This document shows positions 9,976-18,497 of a stretch of 64,000 nt of DNA, in pieces (positions within the stretch are counted from its first letter, which is position 1; each line of letters begins with the position of its first letter). A program made the translations under genes and the position numbers. Under the pieces are notes generated by a model, which did not search any database, was not told the DNA's origin, and worked only from the letters and a program-made list of their open reading frames with translations. The stretch is from positions 186,001-250,000 of the forward strand of contig NZ_KI912490.1 in NCBI RefSeq assembly GCF_000518765.1, given 5' to 3'. Source of the DNA: Ruminococcus flavefaciens ATCC 19208. Its GTDB lineage: Bacteria > Bacillota > Clostridia > Oscillospirales > Ruminococcaceae.

Positions 9976-10004
9976 ATTATACACCATGCAAGTTGTTTTG
10001 TCAA
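9976..10004 (-). promoter_or_regulatory. Consensus promoter of the WF protein gene
   Basis: TTGACA (10004-9999) and TATAAT (9981-9976) with a 17-bp spacer, on the minus strand. This is one of the few full-consensus promoters in the window and suggests high expression. Confidence 0.85.
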
Positions 10005-10339
10005 TAACTTTCCTAAATTTTTATTATATTTAGATTATTTTTGTTATATTGTACAATCAGGAGCATTTTGTTGTGCTTTTTAACCCGTTTTTTAAATACT
10101 TCGAGTATATTATTTTTTCGAGTTAAACTGTTGTAAACAGCATTTTTGTGATATTTTGCAAAAACGCCTCAAATTCAGCAGTAAAGTCCTTGTTTCGTCC
10201 TTTTTCTGCCGCGTAATTTTGAATTTACCATAAATTTTTTCATTTTTCATTGATTTACTGCATTTTATATGCTATAATATATTATGAATATGAACTGATA
10301 TAACTTTATAATAATAATTCTTTATAAAGGAGAGTTGTT
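10005..10339. other. A+T-rich divergent intergenic region
   Basis: About 335 bp between the divergent promoters of the WF protein gene and the EAL gene. I see homopolymeric A/T tracts and no reading frame of coding quality. The only clear signal is the EAL-gene promoter at 10250-10278. Confidence 0.5.
10250..10278 (+). promoter_or_regulatory. Promoter of the EAL phosphodiesterase gene
   Basis: TTGATT (10250-10255), 17-bp spacer, TATAAT (10273-10278), about 60 bp before the start codon. Confidence 0.75.
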
Positions 10340-12016
10340 ATGCAGCATATTGATGAACAATATATTATCGAAAATTTCGATTCTGCTCTGGAAAAAGGTT
10401 ATATAAAAGCCTATTATCAGCCTGTTATCCGTACTCTTACCGAACAGATATGCAGCGTTGAGGCTCTTGCCCGCTGGCAGGACCCCGAAATGGGACTCCT
10501 CTCCCCTTACCTTTTTATCAGCGTTCTCGAAAAAAATCGGCTTATCCATAAGCTCGACATGATGATACTCGAAAATATCTGCTATACTTATAATGAGCTG
10601 CGCGAGAAAGGTCTGCCGCTGCACCCGTTCTCCATAAACCTATCCCGTCTCGACTTCAACGAAATGGATATGCTGAAGGCTATTTCCGATATCTTAGAGA
10701 AGTATAACGTACCTGCTACTGCTATACATATCGAGATAACCGAGAGCGTTATGCTGGACAATACCGCTTATTTCCGCAGGATATTCGACAGTTTCCACGA
10801 GGCAGGCTTCGCTATATTCATGGACGACTTCGGAAGCGGCTATTCCTCGCTGAACGTACTCAAGGACTACAGCTTTGACGTTCTGAAAATTGATATGCGC
10901 TTCCTCAGCGATATCGGTATACGCTCCAAGAAGATACTCTCGTCAGTTGTAAATATGGCTAAAGCTATAGGCATACACACTCTTGCCGAAGGTGTTGAAA
11001 CAAAGGAACAGATAACTTTCCTGCGCACTATCGGCTGCGAGATGCTGCAAGGATACTATTACTCAAAGCCCATGAGCAGCGAAATGTATATTGAGTACCT
11101 CACGACCTCAGATATAATCGTTGAAGCCCGCAGCGAAAGCGACTACTGGGATACTATCGGCAAGGTGAATTTCCTGAGTCCCGACCCATTCAACGAGATA
11201 TCTTCTGATGACTTCCCTATCGACGATACTTCGGTACTGCGCGAAAGTCCCACATCGCTTGCACTCATTGAGATAGATGGGAAAAAGGTGAAATTCCAGT
11301 ACTCAAACAAGGCGTATATAGACGAGATAAAAAAGCTTGGCTACAAAAACACAGATGAAATGGAGTCAGCTATAGCCAATATGCCAATAGTCTATTTCAA
11401 GAACATCAACGAGCAGATAGAGCTTTCCCTCAAGACAGGCAAGCTCATAAAGAAAGATCACTACGCAAACGATATATATTTCACATACTCAACCAAGTGC
11501 ATAGCCAAGACCGGCAATAAATATATGCTGGCTGCAAGTATAAAGACTTTCGATCCTTCCCGCAATGCCAACCGTGAGCAGATGTTTGAAAAATACAGCC
11601 GTATCCTCATCGACACATACGACCACATAACCGTTATCGACCACGATAACAACCGCATCATTACAAGACTCTACTCAAAAATAGGCTTCAAAAACGAATA
11701 TCTCACTATGCCGCTGGATAAGGCAAGGCTTCTTTTTGCAGAAAACGAAGTGATCGAAAGCGAGCGCGAAAGATTTATCAAGTTCACAGATTTCGACTTT
11801 GTGAAGAAGCATATCGAAAAATCCGAAAATTCCATTCTTCAGCAGCCCTTCCATATCAGAAATCAGGACGGAAAGTTTCTGATAAAAGATATCAGGATAA
11901 TCCTGACCACCGTAGAAGAAGGCGACAGATTCCTTTTTGTCATACAGTCAATGTCTCATACAGCTCAAAGAATGGCTTTGGAAGCATTAAAAGAAGATAC
12001 AGATATGTTTATCTGA
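10340..12016 (+). CDS. EAL-domain cyclic-di-GMP phosphodiesterase with C-terminal sensory region
   Basis: 558 residues behind AAAGGAGAG. The EAL domain spans about 15-250 and keeps its metal and substrate residues: EAL at 41-43 (SVEALARW), INLS, HIEITES, DDFGSGYSS, KIDMRF, LAEGVET and QGYYYSKP. It should therefore hydrolyse c-di-GMP to pGpG. Residues ~290-545 form a second region containing alternating PAS-like strands (LALIEIDGKKVKFQYSNKAY) and no GGDEF. I see no membrane segment, so it is cytosolic. The sensory part follows the catalytic domain, the reverse of the usual order. It has its own promoter and terminator, so it is monocistronic. Confidence 0.92.
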   Translation: MQHIDEQYIIENFDSALEKGYIKAYYQPVIRTLTEQICSVEALARWQDPEMGLLSPYLFISVLEKNRLIHKLDMMILENICYTYNELREKGLPLHPFSINLSRLDFNEMDMLKAISDILEKYNVPATAIHIEITESVMLDNTAYFRRIFDSFHEAGFAIFMDDFGSGYSSLNVLKDYSFDVLKIDMRFLSDIGIRSKKILSSVVNMAKAIGIHTLAEGVETKEQITFLRTIGCEMLQGYYYSKPMSSEMYIEYLTTSDIIVEARSESDYWDTIGKVNFLSPDPFNEISSDDFPIDDTSVLRESPTSLALIEIDGKKVKFQYSNKAYIDEIKKLGYKNTDEMESAIANMPIVYFKNINEQIELSLKTGKLIKKDHYANDIYFTYSTKCIAKTGNKYMLAASIKTFDPSRNANREQMFEKYSRILIDTYDHITVIDHDNNRIITRLYSKIGFKNEYLTMPLDKARLLFAENEVIESERERFIKFTDFDFVKKHIEKSENSILQQPFHIRNQDGKFLIKDIRIILTTVEEGDRFLFVIQSMSHTAQRMALEALKEDTDMFI

Positions 12017-12018
12017 TA

Positions 12019-12065
12019 ACAGCCATAGTATCACGGCTTATGTTCGTATACTATGGCTGTTTTTA
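12019..12065 (+). terminator. Rho-independent terminator of the EAL gene
   Basis: A 13-bp stem ACAGCCATAGTAT/ATACTATGGCTGT is followed by TTTTTAT, immediately after the stop codon. Confidence 0.9.
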
Positions 12066-12211
12066 TCTCATGTTTAAGTGATATAATTTAAGCAAAAAAG
12101 CAATATCATAATATATTACTTTCAAAATATTTTTATAAATTGATAATATTTTATAATTATAATAAGTATATTCCCGCTATTTTTTTATAATTTACAGTAA
12201 AAATGCCGTTT

Positions 12212-12241
12212 TTTAAGGTTGATTTAAGATTATTTTAAGAT
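12212..12241 (+). promoter_or_regulatory. Three 11-bp-spaced direct repeats upstream of the CotH gene
   Basis: TTTAAGGT at 12212, TTTAAGAT at 12223 and TTTAAGAT at 12234, exactly one helical turn apart. Such tandem direct repeats are typical binding sites of OmpR/PhoB-family response regulators. The last repeat lies where a -35 element would be for an A+T-rich -10 near 12250-12262, so activation is likely. The regulator is unknown. Confidence 0.6.
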
Positions 12242-12308
12242 ATATTCATTATTATGTAATCATCTATTAATAATATCTTTCAAGAGGTATGTTAGGAGGA
12301 TGGTACAC

Positions 12309-15302
12309 ATGAAAAAGAAAACCATGCTTGCAGGCTTGATGTCTGCTTGTATTATCAGCTCTGCGGCTGTAACGCTGACCGCAGCTTCAGCAGCAGATAC
12401 TATCGTTTACGGCGATGCAAACGGCGACGGAATCGTTGATATGTCCGATGCAGTACTTGTAATGCAGTCACTCGCAAATCCAAGCAAGTACGGAGTAACA
12501 GGCTCAGCAGAAGGCCATATCACTCAGGAAGGCGCAGACAGAGCCGATGTATTTGAAAGAGGTTCAGGTCTTACCTCAAGCGATGCCCTTTCAATACAGC
12601 GTTATCTTCTCAACGCTATAAGCGTGCTCCCCGAGTCTTATAAGGACAACGGCGGTCAGACAACCACTACTACTGCTGTTGCTACCACAACTACAGCAAC
12701 CACCACGACCGAACCTGTAGTTACAGTCCCCAAGGAGGACGTAAATACAAAGATCCACCTCAACGGAAACTCAATAACCGTTGACGGCAAATATGCTGAA
12801 GCAAGCGGATCAAAGGTTACGATCTCACATTCGGGTACTTATACTATCGACGGTACTCTCAACGACGGTCAGATCTACGTTGAAGTTCCTGATGACAAGG
12901 CTGATCCGGATACCGTCAAGCTGGTACTCAGCGGCGCTAAGATCACAGGCAAGAGCGCTCCTGCTATTCTTATAAAGAATGCAGACAAGACCTCTATCAC
13001 AATTGCCGATGGTACAGAGAATACTATTACAGATACAGAGGCTGCTTACACAGGCGACTTCCTTGAAAGTGCTGTTATCGAAGCTAAGGACGATCTCACT
13101 ATCAAGGGCGGCGATGCAGGTACAGGTGTTATCACTATAACCGCTAATGTTCAGCCTGCTATCGTATGTAACAACGATATCAAGATCACCGGCGGTGTTA
13201 TCAACGTTGATACTCTCAACCAAACTGACGGAAACGACGCTATAAAGGGTAAGAAGTCCGTTGTTATCAAGAACGGTACTGTTAGCATAAAGGCTGAAGG
13301 CGACGGTATCAAGTCCTCAAAGGGCAACGTTGATATCGAAGGCGGTAAGATCAGCATAAAGAGCGGCAGCGATGCTATCCAGGCTGAAACAGATATCAAT
13401 ATCTCAGGCGGCGATATCAGTGCAAACGGCGACAAGAGCCTTACAAGTACAGGCAATATCAACCTTACAGGCGGTACTATCGTTGCTACTTCTACAGACT
13501 GCCAGATAGAGAACCTTACTTCTACAGCTCAGTCAGCTATGCTCCTTGACTTTGCAAAGGAATGGTCAAAGAACAATCCTATAGCTGTTACTGATTCTTC
13601 AAACAAGATACTTCTTGAAGTAAATACTCTCAAGAAATACAAGTTTGCTCTTATTTCTTCTCCCGATCTTTCAGACAGCGCAAGCTACAAGGTATTTGCA
13701 GGCGGTATCAAGCAGAAGCACAGCACAGGCAATACCTTCAAGCCAGGCAAGCCTGCTTCATTCAAGGACGTAAACAACGATATGGACGATGCTGAGCAGC
13801 TCTACGGCGAGCTCTTCGATCAGTCATCAGTTCATAAGGTTGAAGTTAAGATGTCAGAAAATGACTGGAATAACTTCATGAAGGTAGCTCAGCAGGAAGA
13901 ATGGGCTCCTTGTGACGTAGTTATTGACGGCGAGGAGATCAAGAACGTTGGTATCAGAACAAAGGGCAACAGCTCAAGAATGATGGTACAGAACGGCAAG
14001 TACAGCTTCCGCTTCAAGCTCGATAAGTACGAAAAGTTCAACAACTACCACGGACTCACAGAGTTCTGTGTAAATAATTTCTACTCAGATCCTTCATGCA
14101 TGAGAGATATCATCTGCTATGACGCTATGTACGAAATAGACGGTGTTGCTCCTAAGGCAGGTTACTCCGATATGTACCTCAACGGCAAGCTCTACAGCTT
14201 CTACATGATCGCTGAGCAGCCGGGCACAACTCTCGCAGAGCGTTATGCTATAGATGATGATTCAAACCTCTACAAGGCTACCGAAAGAAGCAACCAGGCC
14301 GGCGGCGGCGGTATGTGGGGCGGAATGGGCGGAGGCGACAGCTACAGCACATTCACCCAGAATATGCCTGTAAACAACCTCGACCTTAAATTCGGCAACG
14401 ACGAGCAGCTCACTCACCTTGAAGAGCTCAAGACAGCTATCAACAAGATGACTTCTTCAAACTACAAGTTCATCGAGGATATCATGGACGTTCCAAGCTT
14501 CCTCAAGGGCTTTGCAGTTAATGCTGTAATGTGCAACTACGACAGCTATAACGGTTCACTCGCACATAACTACTACCTTATCTATACCGGCGGCAAGCAT
14601 TACTTTGTAGGCTGGGACTACAACCTCTGTTTAGGTAACTTTATGGGCGGTACTGATGCCGTAAACTCTGATATCACAACAAGCCTCTATCAGGCTACTC
14701 TCGAGTACAGACCTTTCGCAAGACTTCTCCAGATACCTGAATACTACGATATGTATGTAGGCTATGTAAAGGATATCCTTAACTACTACAGCGACCCTGA
14801 GTCATTTGTTACTAAGATCGCTGACATGATCCGTCCTCACATTCAGGCAGATCCGCTTTCAGCATTCACAGTTGATCAGTTCAACGCAAATACAACTAAA
14901 AGTGCTAACGGCCTCCAGACAAGCGGCGGCCAGCAGGGCAATAATCAGCAGTGGGGCCAGCAAGGCAACAACCAGCAGTGGGGCCAGCAGGGTAACAACC
15001 AACAGTGGGGTCAGCAGGGCAACAACCAACAGTGGGGTCAGCAAGGCCAGCAGGGCAATAACCAACAGTGGGGCCAGCAGGGCAACTGGGGCTTCCAGTT
15101 CAACTCTGATGAACCCGAAAATACTGTAAACACAGAAGAAAGCTGGGCATTTGAAGGCGGCTTTGGCGGATTCGGCGGAGGCGGCTTCGGCGGCTTTGGC
15201 GGATTCGGCGGCGGTGGCGGCGGAATGTTCAATAACAACACTTCCGTTATTGACTTCCTCATCGCTCGTTTCCAGATAATCCGTTCAGCATTAAAGTTCT
15301 GA
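12309..15302 (+). CDS. Secreted dockerin / Cthe_2159-like / CotH-kinase protein with QQGNNQQWG repeats
   Basis: 997 residues from the ATG at 12309, with AGGAGG 9 bp upstream; an ATG at 12300 touches the Shine-Dalgarno sequence and is rejected. Domains in order: signal peptide (1-~30); type I dockerin (~33-104; GDANGDGIVDMSDAVL and SSDALSIQRYLL); Thr linker; a beta-helix-like region (~145-400) resembling the calcium and polysaccharide-binding Cthe_2159 family; a CotH spore-coat-kinase-like domain (~505-810; NVGIRTKGNSS, VGWDYNLCLGNF). Then come five QQGNNQQWG-type repeats (~874-925), a Gly/Phe tail and a short hydrophobic end. The dockerin implies attachment to a cohesin-bearing scaffold. CotH domains can phosphorylate proteins; whether this one is active I cannot say. 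Confidence 0.9.
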   Translation: MKKKTMLAGLMSACIISSAAVTLTAASAADTIVYGDANGDGIVDMSDAVLVMQSLANPSKYGVTGSAEGHITQEGADRADVFERGSGLTSSDALSIQRYLLNAISVLPESYKDNGGQTTTTTAVATTTTATTTTEPVVTVPKEDVNTKIHLNGNSITVDGKYAEASGSKVTISHSGTYTIDGTLNDGQIYVEVPDDKADPDTVKLVLSGAKITGKSAPAILIKNADKTSITIADGTENTITDTEAAYTGDFLESAVIEAKDDLTIKGGDAGTGVITITANVQPAIVCNNDIKITGGVINVDTLNQTDGNDAIKGKKSVVIKNGTVSIKAEGDGIKSSKGNVDIEGGKISIKSGSDAIQAETDINISGGDISANGDKSLTSTGNINLTGGTIVATSTDCQIENLTSTAQSAMLLDFAKEWSKNNPIAVTDSSNKILLEVNTLKKYKFALISSPDLSDSASYKVFAGGIKQKHSTGNTFKPGKPASFKDVNNDMDDAEQLYGELFDQSSVHKVEVKMSENDWNNFMKVAQQEEWAPCDVVIDGEEIKNVGIRTKGNSSRMMVQNGKYSFRFKLDKYEKFNNYHGLTEFCVNNFYSDPSCMRDIICYDAMYEIDGVAPKAGYSDMYLNGKLYSFYMIAEQPGTTLAERYAIDDDSNLYKATERSNQAGGGGMWGGMGGGDSYSTFTQNMPVNNLDLKFGNDEQLTHLEELKTAINKMTSSNYKFIEDIMDVPSFLKGFAVNAVMCNYDSYNGSLAHNYYLIYTGGKHYFVGWDYNLCLGNFMGGTDAVNSDITTSLYQATLEYRPFARLLQIPEYYDMYVGYVKDILNYYSDPESFVTKIADMIRPHIQADPLSAFTVDQFNANTTKSANGLQTSGGQQGNNQQWGQQGNNQQWGQQGNNQQWGQQGNNQQWGQQGQQGNNQQWGQQGNWGFQFNSDEPENTVNTEESWAFEGGFGGFGGGGFGGFGGFGGGGGGMFNNNTSVIDFLIARFQIIRSALKF
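14930..15085 (+). repeat. In-gene tandem repeats encoding QQGNNQQWG units
   Basis: The 27-base unit CAGCAGGGCAACAACCAGCA(G)-TGGGGC recurs about five times with synonymous differences, followed by a shorter variant. The encoded Gln/Asn/Trp repeat is low-complexity and prion-like in composition. Length variation between strains is likely. Confidence 0.85.
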
Positions 15303-15309
15303 TGATAAT

Positions 15310-15341
15310 TGATTCACCCCCTCATAACGAGGGGGTGAATC
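15310..15341 (+). terminator. Terminator of the CotH gene
   Basis: A 13-bp stem GATTCACCCCCTC/GAGGGGGTGAATC with a 5-nt loop, just after the stop codon, followed by an AT-rich tract. Confidence 0.75.
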
Positions 15342-15401
15342 ATCATTATTATATGAATTACAGTAAACATAAAGTTAAAAAATAAATTTTTCATAAAACT
15401 G

Positions 15402-15430
15402 TTGACATTTTATTCATTTTCTGATATAAT
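15402..15430 (+). promoter_or_regulatory. Consensus promoter of tRNA-Trp
   Basis: TTGACA (15402-15407), 17-bp spacer, TATAAT (15425-15430), 31 bp before the tRNA. Confidence 0.85.
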
Positions 15431-15461
15431 TATTATGTTGCAGTTGATGAGCAGCAAAAAT

Positions 15462-15537
15462 AGGGGTATAGCTCAGTTGGTAGAGCAGCGGTCTCCAAAA
15501 CCGCGTGCCGAGGGTTCAAGTCCTTCTGCCCCTGCCA
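15462..15537 (+). tRNA. tRNA-Trp (anticodon CCA)
   Basis: Acceptor AGGGGTA pairs with TGCCCCT and is followed by G and an encoded CCA (15535-15537). The D arm contains AGCTCAGTTGGTAGAGC. The anticodon stem GCGGT/ACCGC holds the loop CTCCAAA with anticodon CCA at 15495-15497. The T loop is TTCAAGT. All four arms fold normally. It has its own promoter and the following hairpin as terminator. Confidence 0.97.
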
Positions 15538-15544
15538 GATCATG

Positions 15545-15586
15545 AAAGCCTGTATTTCGAGAAAAACACCGAAATACAGGCTTTTC
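15545..15586 (+). terminator. Terminator of tRNA-Trp
   Basis: A 14-bp perfect stem AAGCCTGTATTTCG/CGAAATACAGGCTT followed by TTTTCTCTT, 8 bp after the CCA end. Confidence 0.88.
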
Positions 15587-15724
15587 TCTTACCTATTCGA
15601 ACCAGGTTGAACTGCATTTTTGCAGCTCCGTGTGCATAAAAATCAGGTGAAATGCACACAAAATCACACGAAATATAATGGTGGTACAAAGCTATTGAAG
15701 AAGCCAGCTCCCTCGCGGGAGCTG
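15545..15724 (+). repeat. tRNA-trailing repeat element, copy A
   Basis: A ~180-bp element matching copy B (18498-18667) at roughly four bases in five by eye. Three parts are best conserved: a long hairpin AAGCCTGTATTTCG/CGAAATACAGGCTT with a T-run (terminator of the tRNA), a central GCAGCTCCGTGTGCATAAAA block followed by GGTGAAATGCACAC, and a terminal hairpin CAGCTCCC/GGGAGCTG (15705-15724). No open frame. Both copies follow tRNA 3' ends. Confidence 0.8.
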
Positions 15725-15866
15725 CGTTTCTATATATGAGTATCCATAATTGCAGCTGTCAGTAAGCGTAAACTGAGTATCATAATATATCTATTGTGTT
15801 ATAGAAATGAATAACGGTTATCGCCCAACACATAATAACATTTAGGAGTTATTTTTGCCTAATCTC

Positions 15867-15895
15867 TTGACTTTTCTCCTAAAAGCGGCTATAAT
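15867..15895 (+). promoter_or_regulatory. Promoter of the Fic gene cluster
   Basis: TTGACT (15867-15872), 17-bp spacer, TATAAT (15890-15895). Transcription would start near 15902, leaving a leader of only ~16 nt. This also rules out start codons upstream of 15897. The rest of 15725-15866 holds nothing I recognise. Confidence 0.78.
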
Positions 15896-15917
15896 TATGA
15901 GAAAGGAGCGTGAGCTT

Positions 15918-16967
15918 ATGAGAAACTTTGATTACAGCGAACTTGCAAAACGTTCATGGGACAGCGAGATCATCGGTCTTGTAGCCCAGATCCACGAATA
16001 TAAAGGCAGGCAGGAGCTTTACCTTAGACAGAAACCTGCCGAGCTTGACCGCCTTATCGAGATTGCAAAGGTCCAGAGTACAGAGGCTTCCAATGAGATT
16101 GAAGGTATTCGGACTACTAATACTCGTCTGTTACAGCTTGTCAAGGACAAGACAACTCCCCGAAATCGTGATGAGGAAGAGATCATGGGCTACCGTGATG
16201 TGCTGAATACCATTCACGAAAACTTCGAGTATATACCTATTACATCGAACTACATTCTCCAGCTCCACCGTGACCTATATAAGTATTCTCATAAAAGCAT
16301 CGGTGGCACATTCAAGAACTCTCAGAATTATATAAGTGCGACAGATGCTAACGGACGTGAATTCGTATTATTCACTCCTCTGCCGCCATATGAAACTCCG
16401 GTGGCTATCGAAACTATATGTGACAGCTATAATCGCATAATCGCCTCGCAGGATATCGACGCACTGCTTCTGATACCTGTGTTTATCCACGACTTTCTCT
16501 GTATACACCCCTTCAATGACGGCAACGGCAGAATGAGCCGTCTGCTCACAACTTTGCTGTTGTATCGTTCAGGTTATGTAATCGGCAGATATATCTCCCT
16601 CGAAAGCAAGATAGCCAAGAACAAGAACCTTTACTCCGATGCACTGGAACATTGCCAAAAAGGATGGAACGAAGGCGAAGAAGATCCTGCTCCGTTTATA
16701 AAGTATTTGTTGCAGACTATTCTTGCTGCGTATCGTAACTTTGAGGAACGTGTGGCGTTGGTCGATGAAAAACTGCCGGCAATAGAAATGGTACGTCGTG
16801 CTGTTTATAATAAGATAGGTAAATTTACAAAGAGTGAAGTCATGGAGCTTTGCCCGACAATTAGCAAGGCTTCTGTTGAGAACTCTATCAAGCAGCTTGT
16901 TGAACAGGGACTTCTCTTAAAGCATGGCAGCGGTCGAAGCACATTCTATACTCGAAGCGACATTTGA
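15918..16967 (+). CDS. Fic-family protein (probable AMPylase) with N-terminal inhibitory motif
   Basis: 349 residues from the ATG at 15918, with AAAGGAG 9 bp upstream. The Fic core motif HPFNDGNGRMSR at ~197-208 is complete, including catalytic His and the GNGR anion-binding loop, so nucleotidyl transfer to a target hydroxyl is expected. An inhibitory-helix motif SNEIEG (58-63) matches (S/T)xxxE(G/N), marking an auto-inhibited class II Fic. The C-terminal ~80 residues look like a winged helix (FTKSEVMELCPTISKASVENSIKQL), common in this family. No Doc/Phd-type antitoxin gene lies next to it. The following two genes are co-directional, and the segment is bracketed by the tRNA-trailing repeats. 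Confidence 0.93.
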   Translation: MRNFDYSELAKRSWDSEIIGLVAQIHEYKGRQELYLRQKPAELDRLIEIAKVQSTEASNEIEGIRTTNTRLLQLVKDKTTPRNRDEEEIMGYRDVLNTIHENFEYIPITSNYILQLHRDLYKYSHKSIGGTFKNSQNYISATDANGREFVLFTPLPPYETPVAIETICDSYNRIIASQDIDALLLIPVFIHDFLCIHPFNDGNGRMSRLLTTLLLYRSGYVIGRYISLESKIAKNKNLYSDALEHCQKGWNEGEEDPAPFIKYLLQTILAAYRNFEERVALVDEKLPAIEMVRRAVYNKIGKFTKSEVMELCPTISKASVENSIKQLVEQGLLLKHGSGRSTFYTRSDI

Positions 16968-17003
16968 AGCAATAGAAGAGATAATAATCAAAGGAGTAAG
17001 ATT

Positions 17004-17549
17004 ATGAATATAGATAATACTCTTTACAGCGGACGACCAACAAATAATCGTTCCGAGCCCGAAGTAGCAATATATGATAAACTTGACTCTCTTGGCATCG
17101 AGTACAAGAGAGCAGATCATGACCACGCTGATACTATGGAGGACTGCCTGCTGATAGAATCTGTGCTTGGGGCTAAGGTCTGCAAGAATCTGTTTCTCTG
17201 CAACCGTCAGAAGACAAGTTTCTATATGCTGCTTATGCCTGGAGACAAGCCGTTCAAGACAAAGTTTCTGACCTCGCAGCTTAACTGTGCGCGCCTTTCA
17301 TTTGCGGAAGCCGATAAAATGCAGAAATTTCTGCATACTATCCCCGGCTCTGTTTCAGCACTTGAGCTGATATTTGATACTGATAACAACATTCAGCTCG
17401 TCATTGATAATGACCTTATGAGCGATGAATACATCTGTGGACATCCGGGCATCAATACTTCAACTGTTCGCCTGCTCCGAGAGGATATGCTCAAATATGT
17501 CCGAGCAGCTAAGCATGAGCCAACATTCATCGACCTTCCCGTGGAGTGA
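17004..17549 (+). CDS. YbaK/ProX-type aminoacyl-tRNA deacylase (PrdX-like)
   Basis: 181 residues behind AAAGGAG. Matches the YbaK/ProRS insertion-domain fold: EYKRADHDHA near the N-terminus, VCKNLFLCNRQKTSFYMLLM (about 56-75), KFLTSQLNCARLSFA, and a C-terminal ICGHPGINTSTVRL. Free-standing proteins of this length act as trans-editing enzymes that clear mischarged tRNA-Pro (Ala-tRNA-Pro). Cytosolic. It lies 36 bp after the Fic gene and 4 bp before the nitrilase-family gene, so the three are probably co-transcribed, though the functional link is unclear. Confidence 0.9.
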   Translation: MNIDNTLYSGRPTNNRSEPEVAIYDKLDSLGIEYKRADHDHADTMEDCLLIESVLGAKVCKNLFLCNRQKTSFYMLLMPGDKPFKTKFLTSQLNCARLSFAEADKMQKFLHTIPGSVSALELIFDTDNNIQLVIDNDLMSDEYICGHPGINTSTVRLLREDMLKYVRAAKHEPTFIDLPVE

Positions 17550-17553
17550 TATT

Positions 17554-18432
17554 ATGCGTATATTTGCATTGGAGCTTGATAATGATATTAAAGGTATCGA
17601 ACCAAGAAAGGCTTATATTGAGGGGCTTATTAAAAAGCTTCCCAAGCCTGATATAGTAGTTATGCCAGAGCTTGCTATATGCAGTTATATGGCAAGTCAG
17701 AAGATATGGGAGCTTGCAGATGACTGCGGTAGTGGCACAAGTGAATGGACTGTCAACATCGCCCAAAAGTACAATATCTACATTGGAGCAGGCTATCTTG
17801 ATAAAGAGAACGGTGACTACTATAACCGCTATATGATCTCAGGTCCTGACGGAGTATGTGGTACTGTTACTAAGTCTGAGGGTGAATCGGCAGTATTCAA
17901 ACGCGGAAACTTCGGCAGTATTATTCATACTCCATTTGGAAACGTTGGTGTTGGTATCTGTTACGATTCACGCCGCAAGCACTTCTACGATAACGTCAGT
18001 AATGAGGAGCTTTCACTGATACTGTTTCCGCATGGTTCCCCTGCGGACCCGAATAAACCAGATAAAGAACGCAGTGAAAACGACAAGCGCTGTATGGCTT
18101 ATGTTGAGGCATTCGGAGTCCCTGTTGTCTACGTGAACAGTACAGGTAAACTTGAATATATGCCTGGAAAAATGGGCGCAATGATGAAGAAATACGGTTT
18201 CAGAATGAATGGTATGAGCAGGATATATGCACAAGAATCTGTACCGATAAATACGGATATTCCCGAAATAATAGGTGCAGAGGTCGATATTCAGCCTAAG
18301 AAAATGCATAAGGAAATCCGTTTTTATGGCGAAGACATCCTGCGCGGTAACTGGCTGTTCAAGCACTGTATTCTCAATCCCGATACAGAAGCAGGTATCA
18401 AGTCTTATGAGAGTGAACATAAAAAGGAATAG
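17554..18432 (+). CDS. Carbon-nitrogen hydrolase (nitrilase superfamily)
   Basis: 292 residues from the ATG at 17554, 4 bp after the upstream stop and behind GGAGTGA. A longer frame overlapping the ProX gene is rejected. The Glu-Lys-Cys triad is visible: E in VVMPELAIC (~38), K in TVTKSEGESA (~107) and C in VGVGICYDSRRK (~140). The family cleaves nitriles or amides, releasing ammonia. Substrate cannot be told from sequence, and the Arg-rich YDSRRKHF after the Cys does not point to a known subfamily. Its end is followed by 36 bp and then the tRNA remnant. Confidence 0.9.
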   Translation: MRIFALELDNDIKGIEPRKAYIEGLIKKLPKPDIVVMPELAICSYMASQKIWELADDCGSGTSEWTVNIAQKYNIYIGAGYLDKENGDYYNRYMISGPDGVCGTVTKSEGESAVFKRGNFGSIIHTPFGNVGVGICYDSRRKHFYDNVSNEELSLILFPHGSPADPNKPDKERSENDKRCMAYVEAFGVPVVYVNSTGKLEYMPGKMGAMMKKYGFRMNGMSRIYAQESVPINTDIPEIIGAEVDIQPKKMHKEIRFYGEDILRGNWLFKHCILNPDTEAGIKSYESEHKKE

Positions 18433-18468
18433 TAATTGAATATGAGAATATTATGAATGTAATGAATG

Positions 18469-18491
18469 TTCGAATCCCTCTCTGTCCGCCA
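18469..18491 (+). pseudogene. 3' remnant of a tRNA gene (Ser-like)
   Basis: The 23 nt read as T loop TTCGAAT, 3' T-stem CCCTC, 3' acceptor strand TCTGTCC, discriminator G and CCA, exactly the 7+5+7+1+3 spacing of a tRNA end. The 5' T-stem partner is absent (GAATG instead of GAGGG) and nothing upstream folds as a tRNA. The acceptor sequence and TTCGAATCCC resemble Firmicute tRNA-Ser. Such a 3' fragment is what integration into or recombination at a tRNA gene leaves behind. Confidence 0.75.
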
Positions 18492-18497
18492 GAATTA

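Noticed and set aside
12300-12308. ATG at 12300 as the CotH gene start
   Set aside because: It overlaps AGGAGG and leaves no spacing; the next ATG gives an ideal 9-bp spacing and a clean signal peptide.
14930-15085. CRISPR-like array
   Set aside because: The regular repeats are in-frame coding units without spacers. No cas gene and no other array-like spacing exists in the window.
12825-15262. Several minus-strand frames of 60-130 codons inside the CotH gene, including a Pro-rich one
   Set aside because: They are antisense shadows of Gly/Gln repeats. None has a ribosome binding site or plausible domain, and the plus-strand gene is certain.
15918-18432. Fic-based toxin-antitoxin pair
   Set aside because: The Fic protein carries its own inhibitory motif, and the neighbours are tRNA-editing and nitrilase enzymes, not antitoxins.
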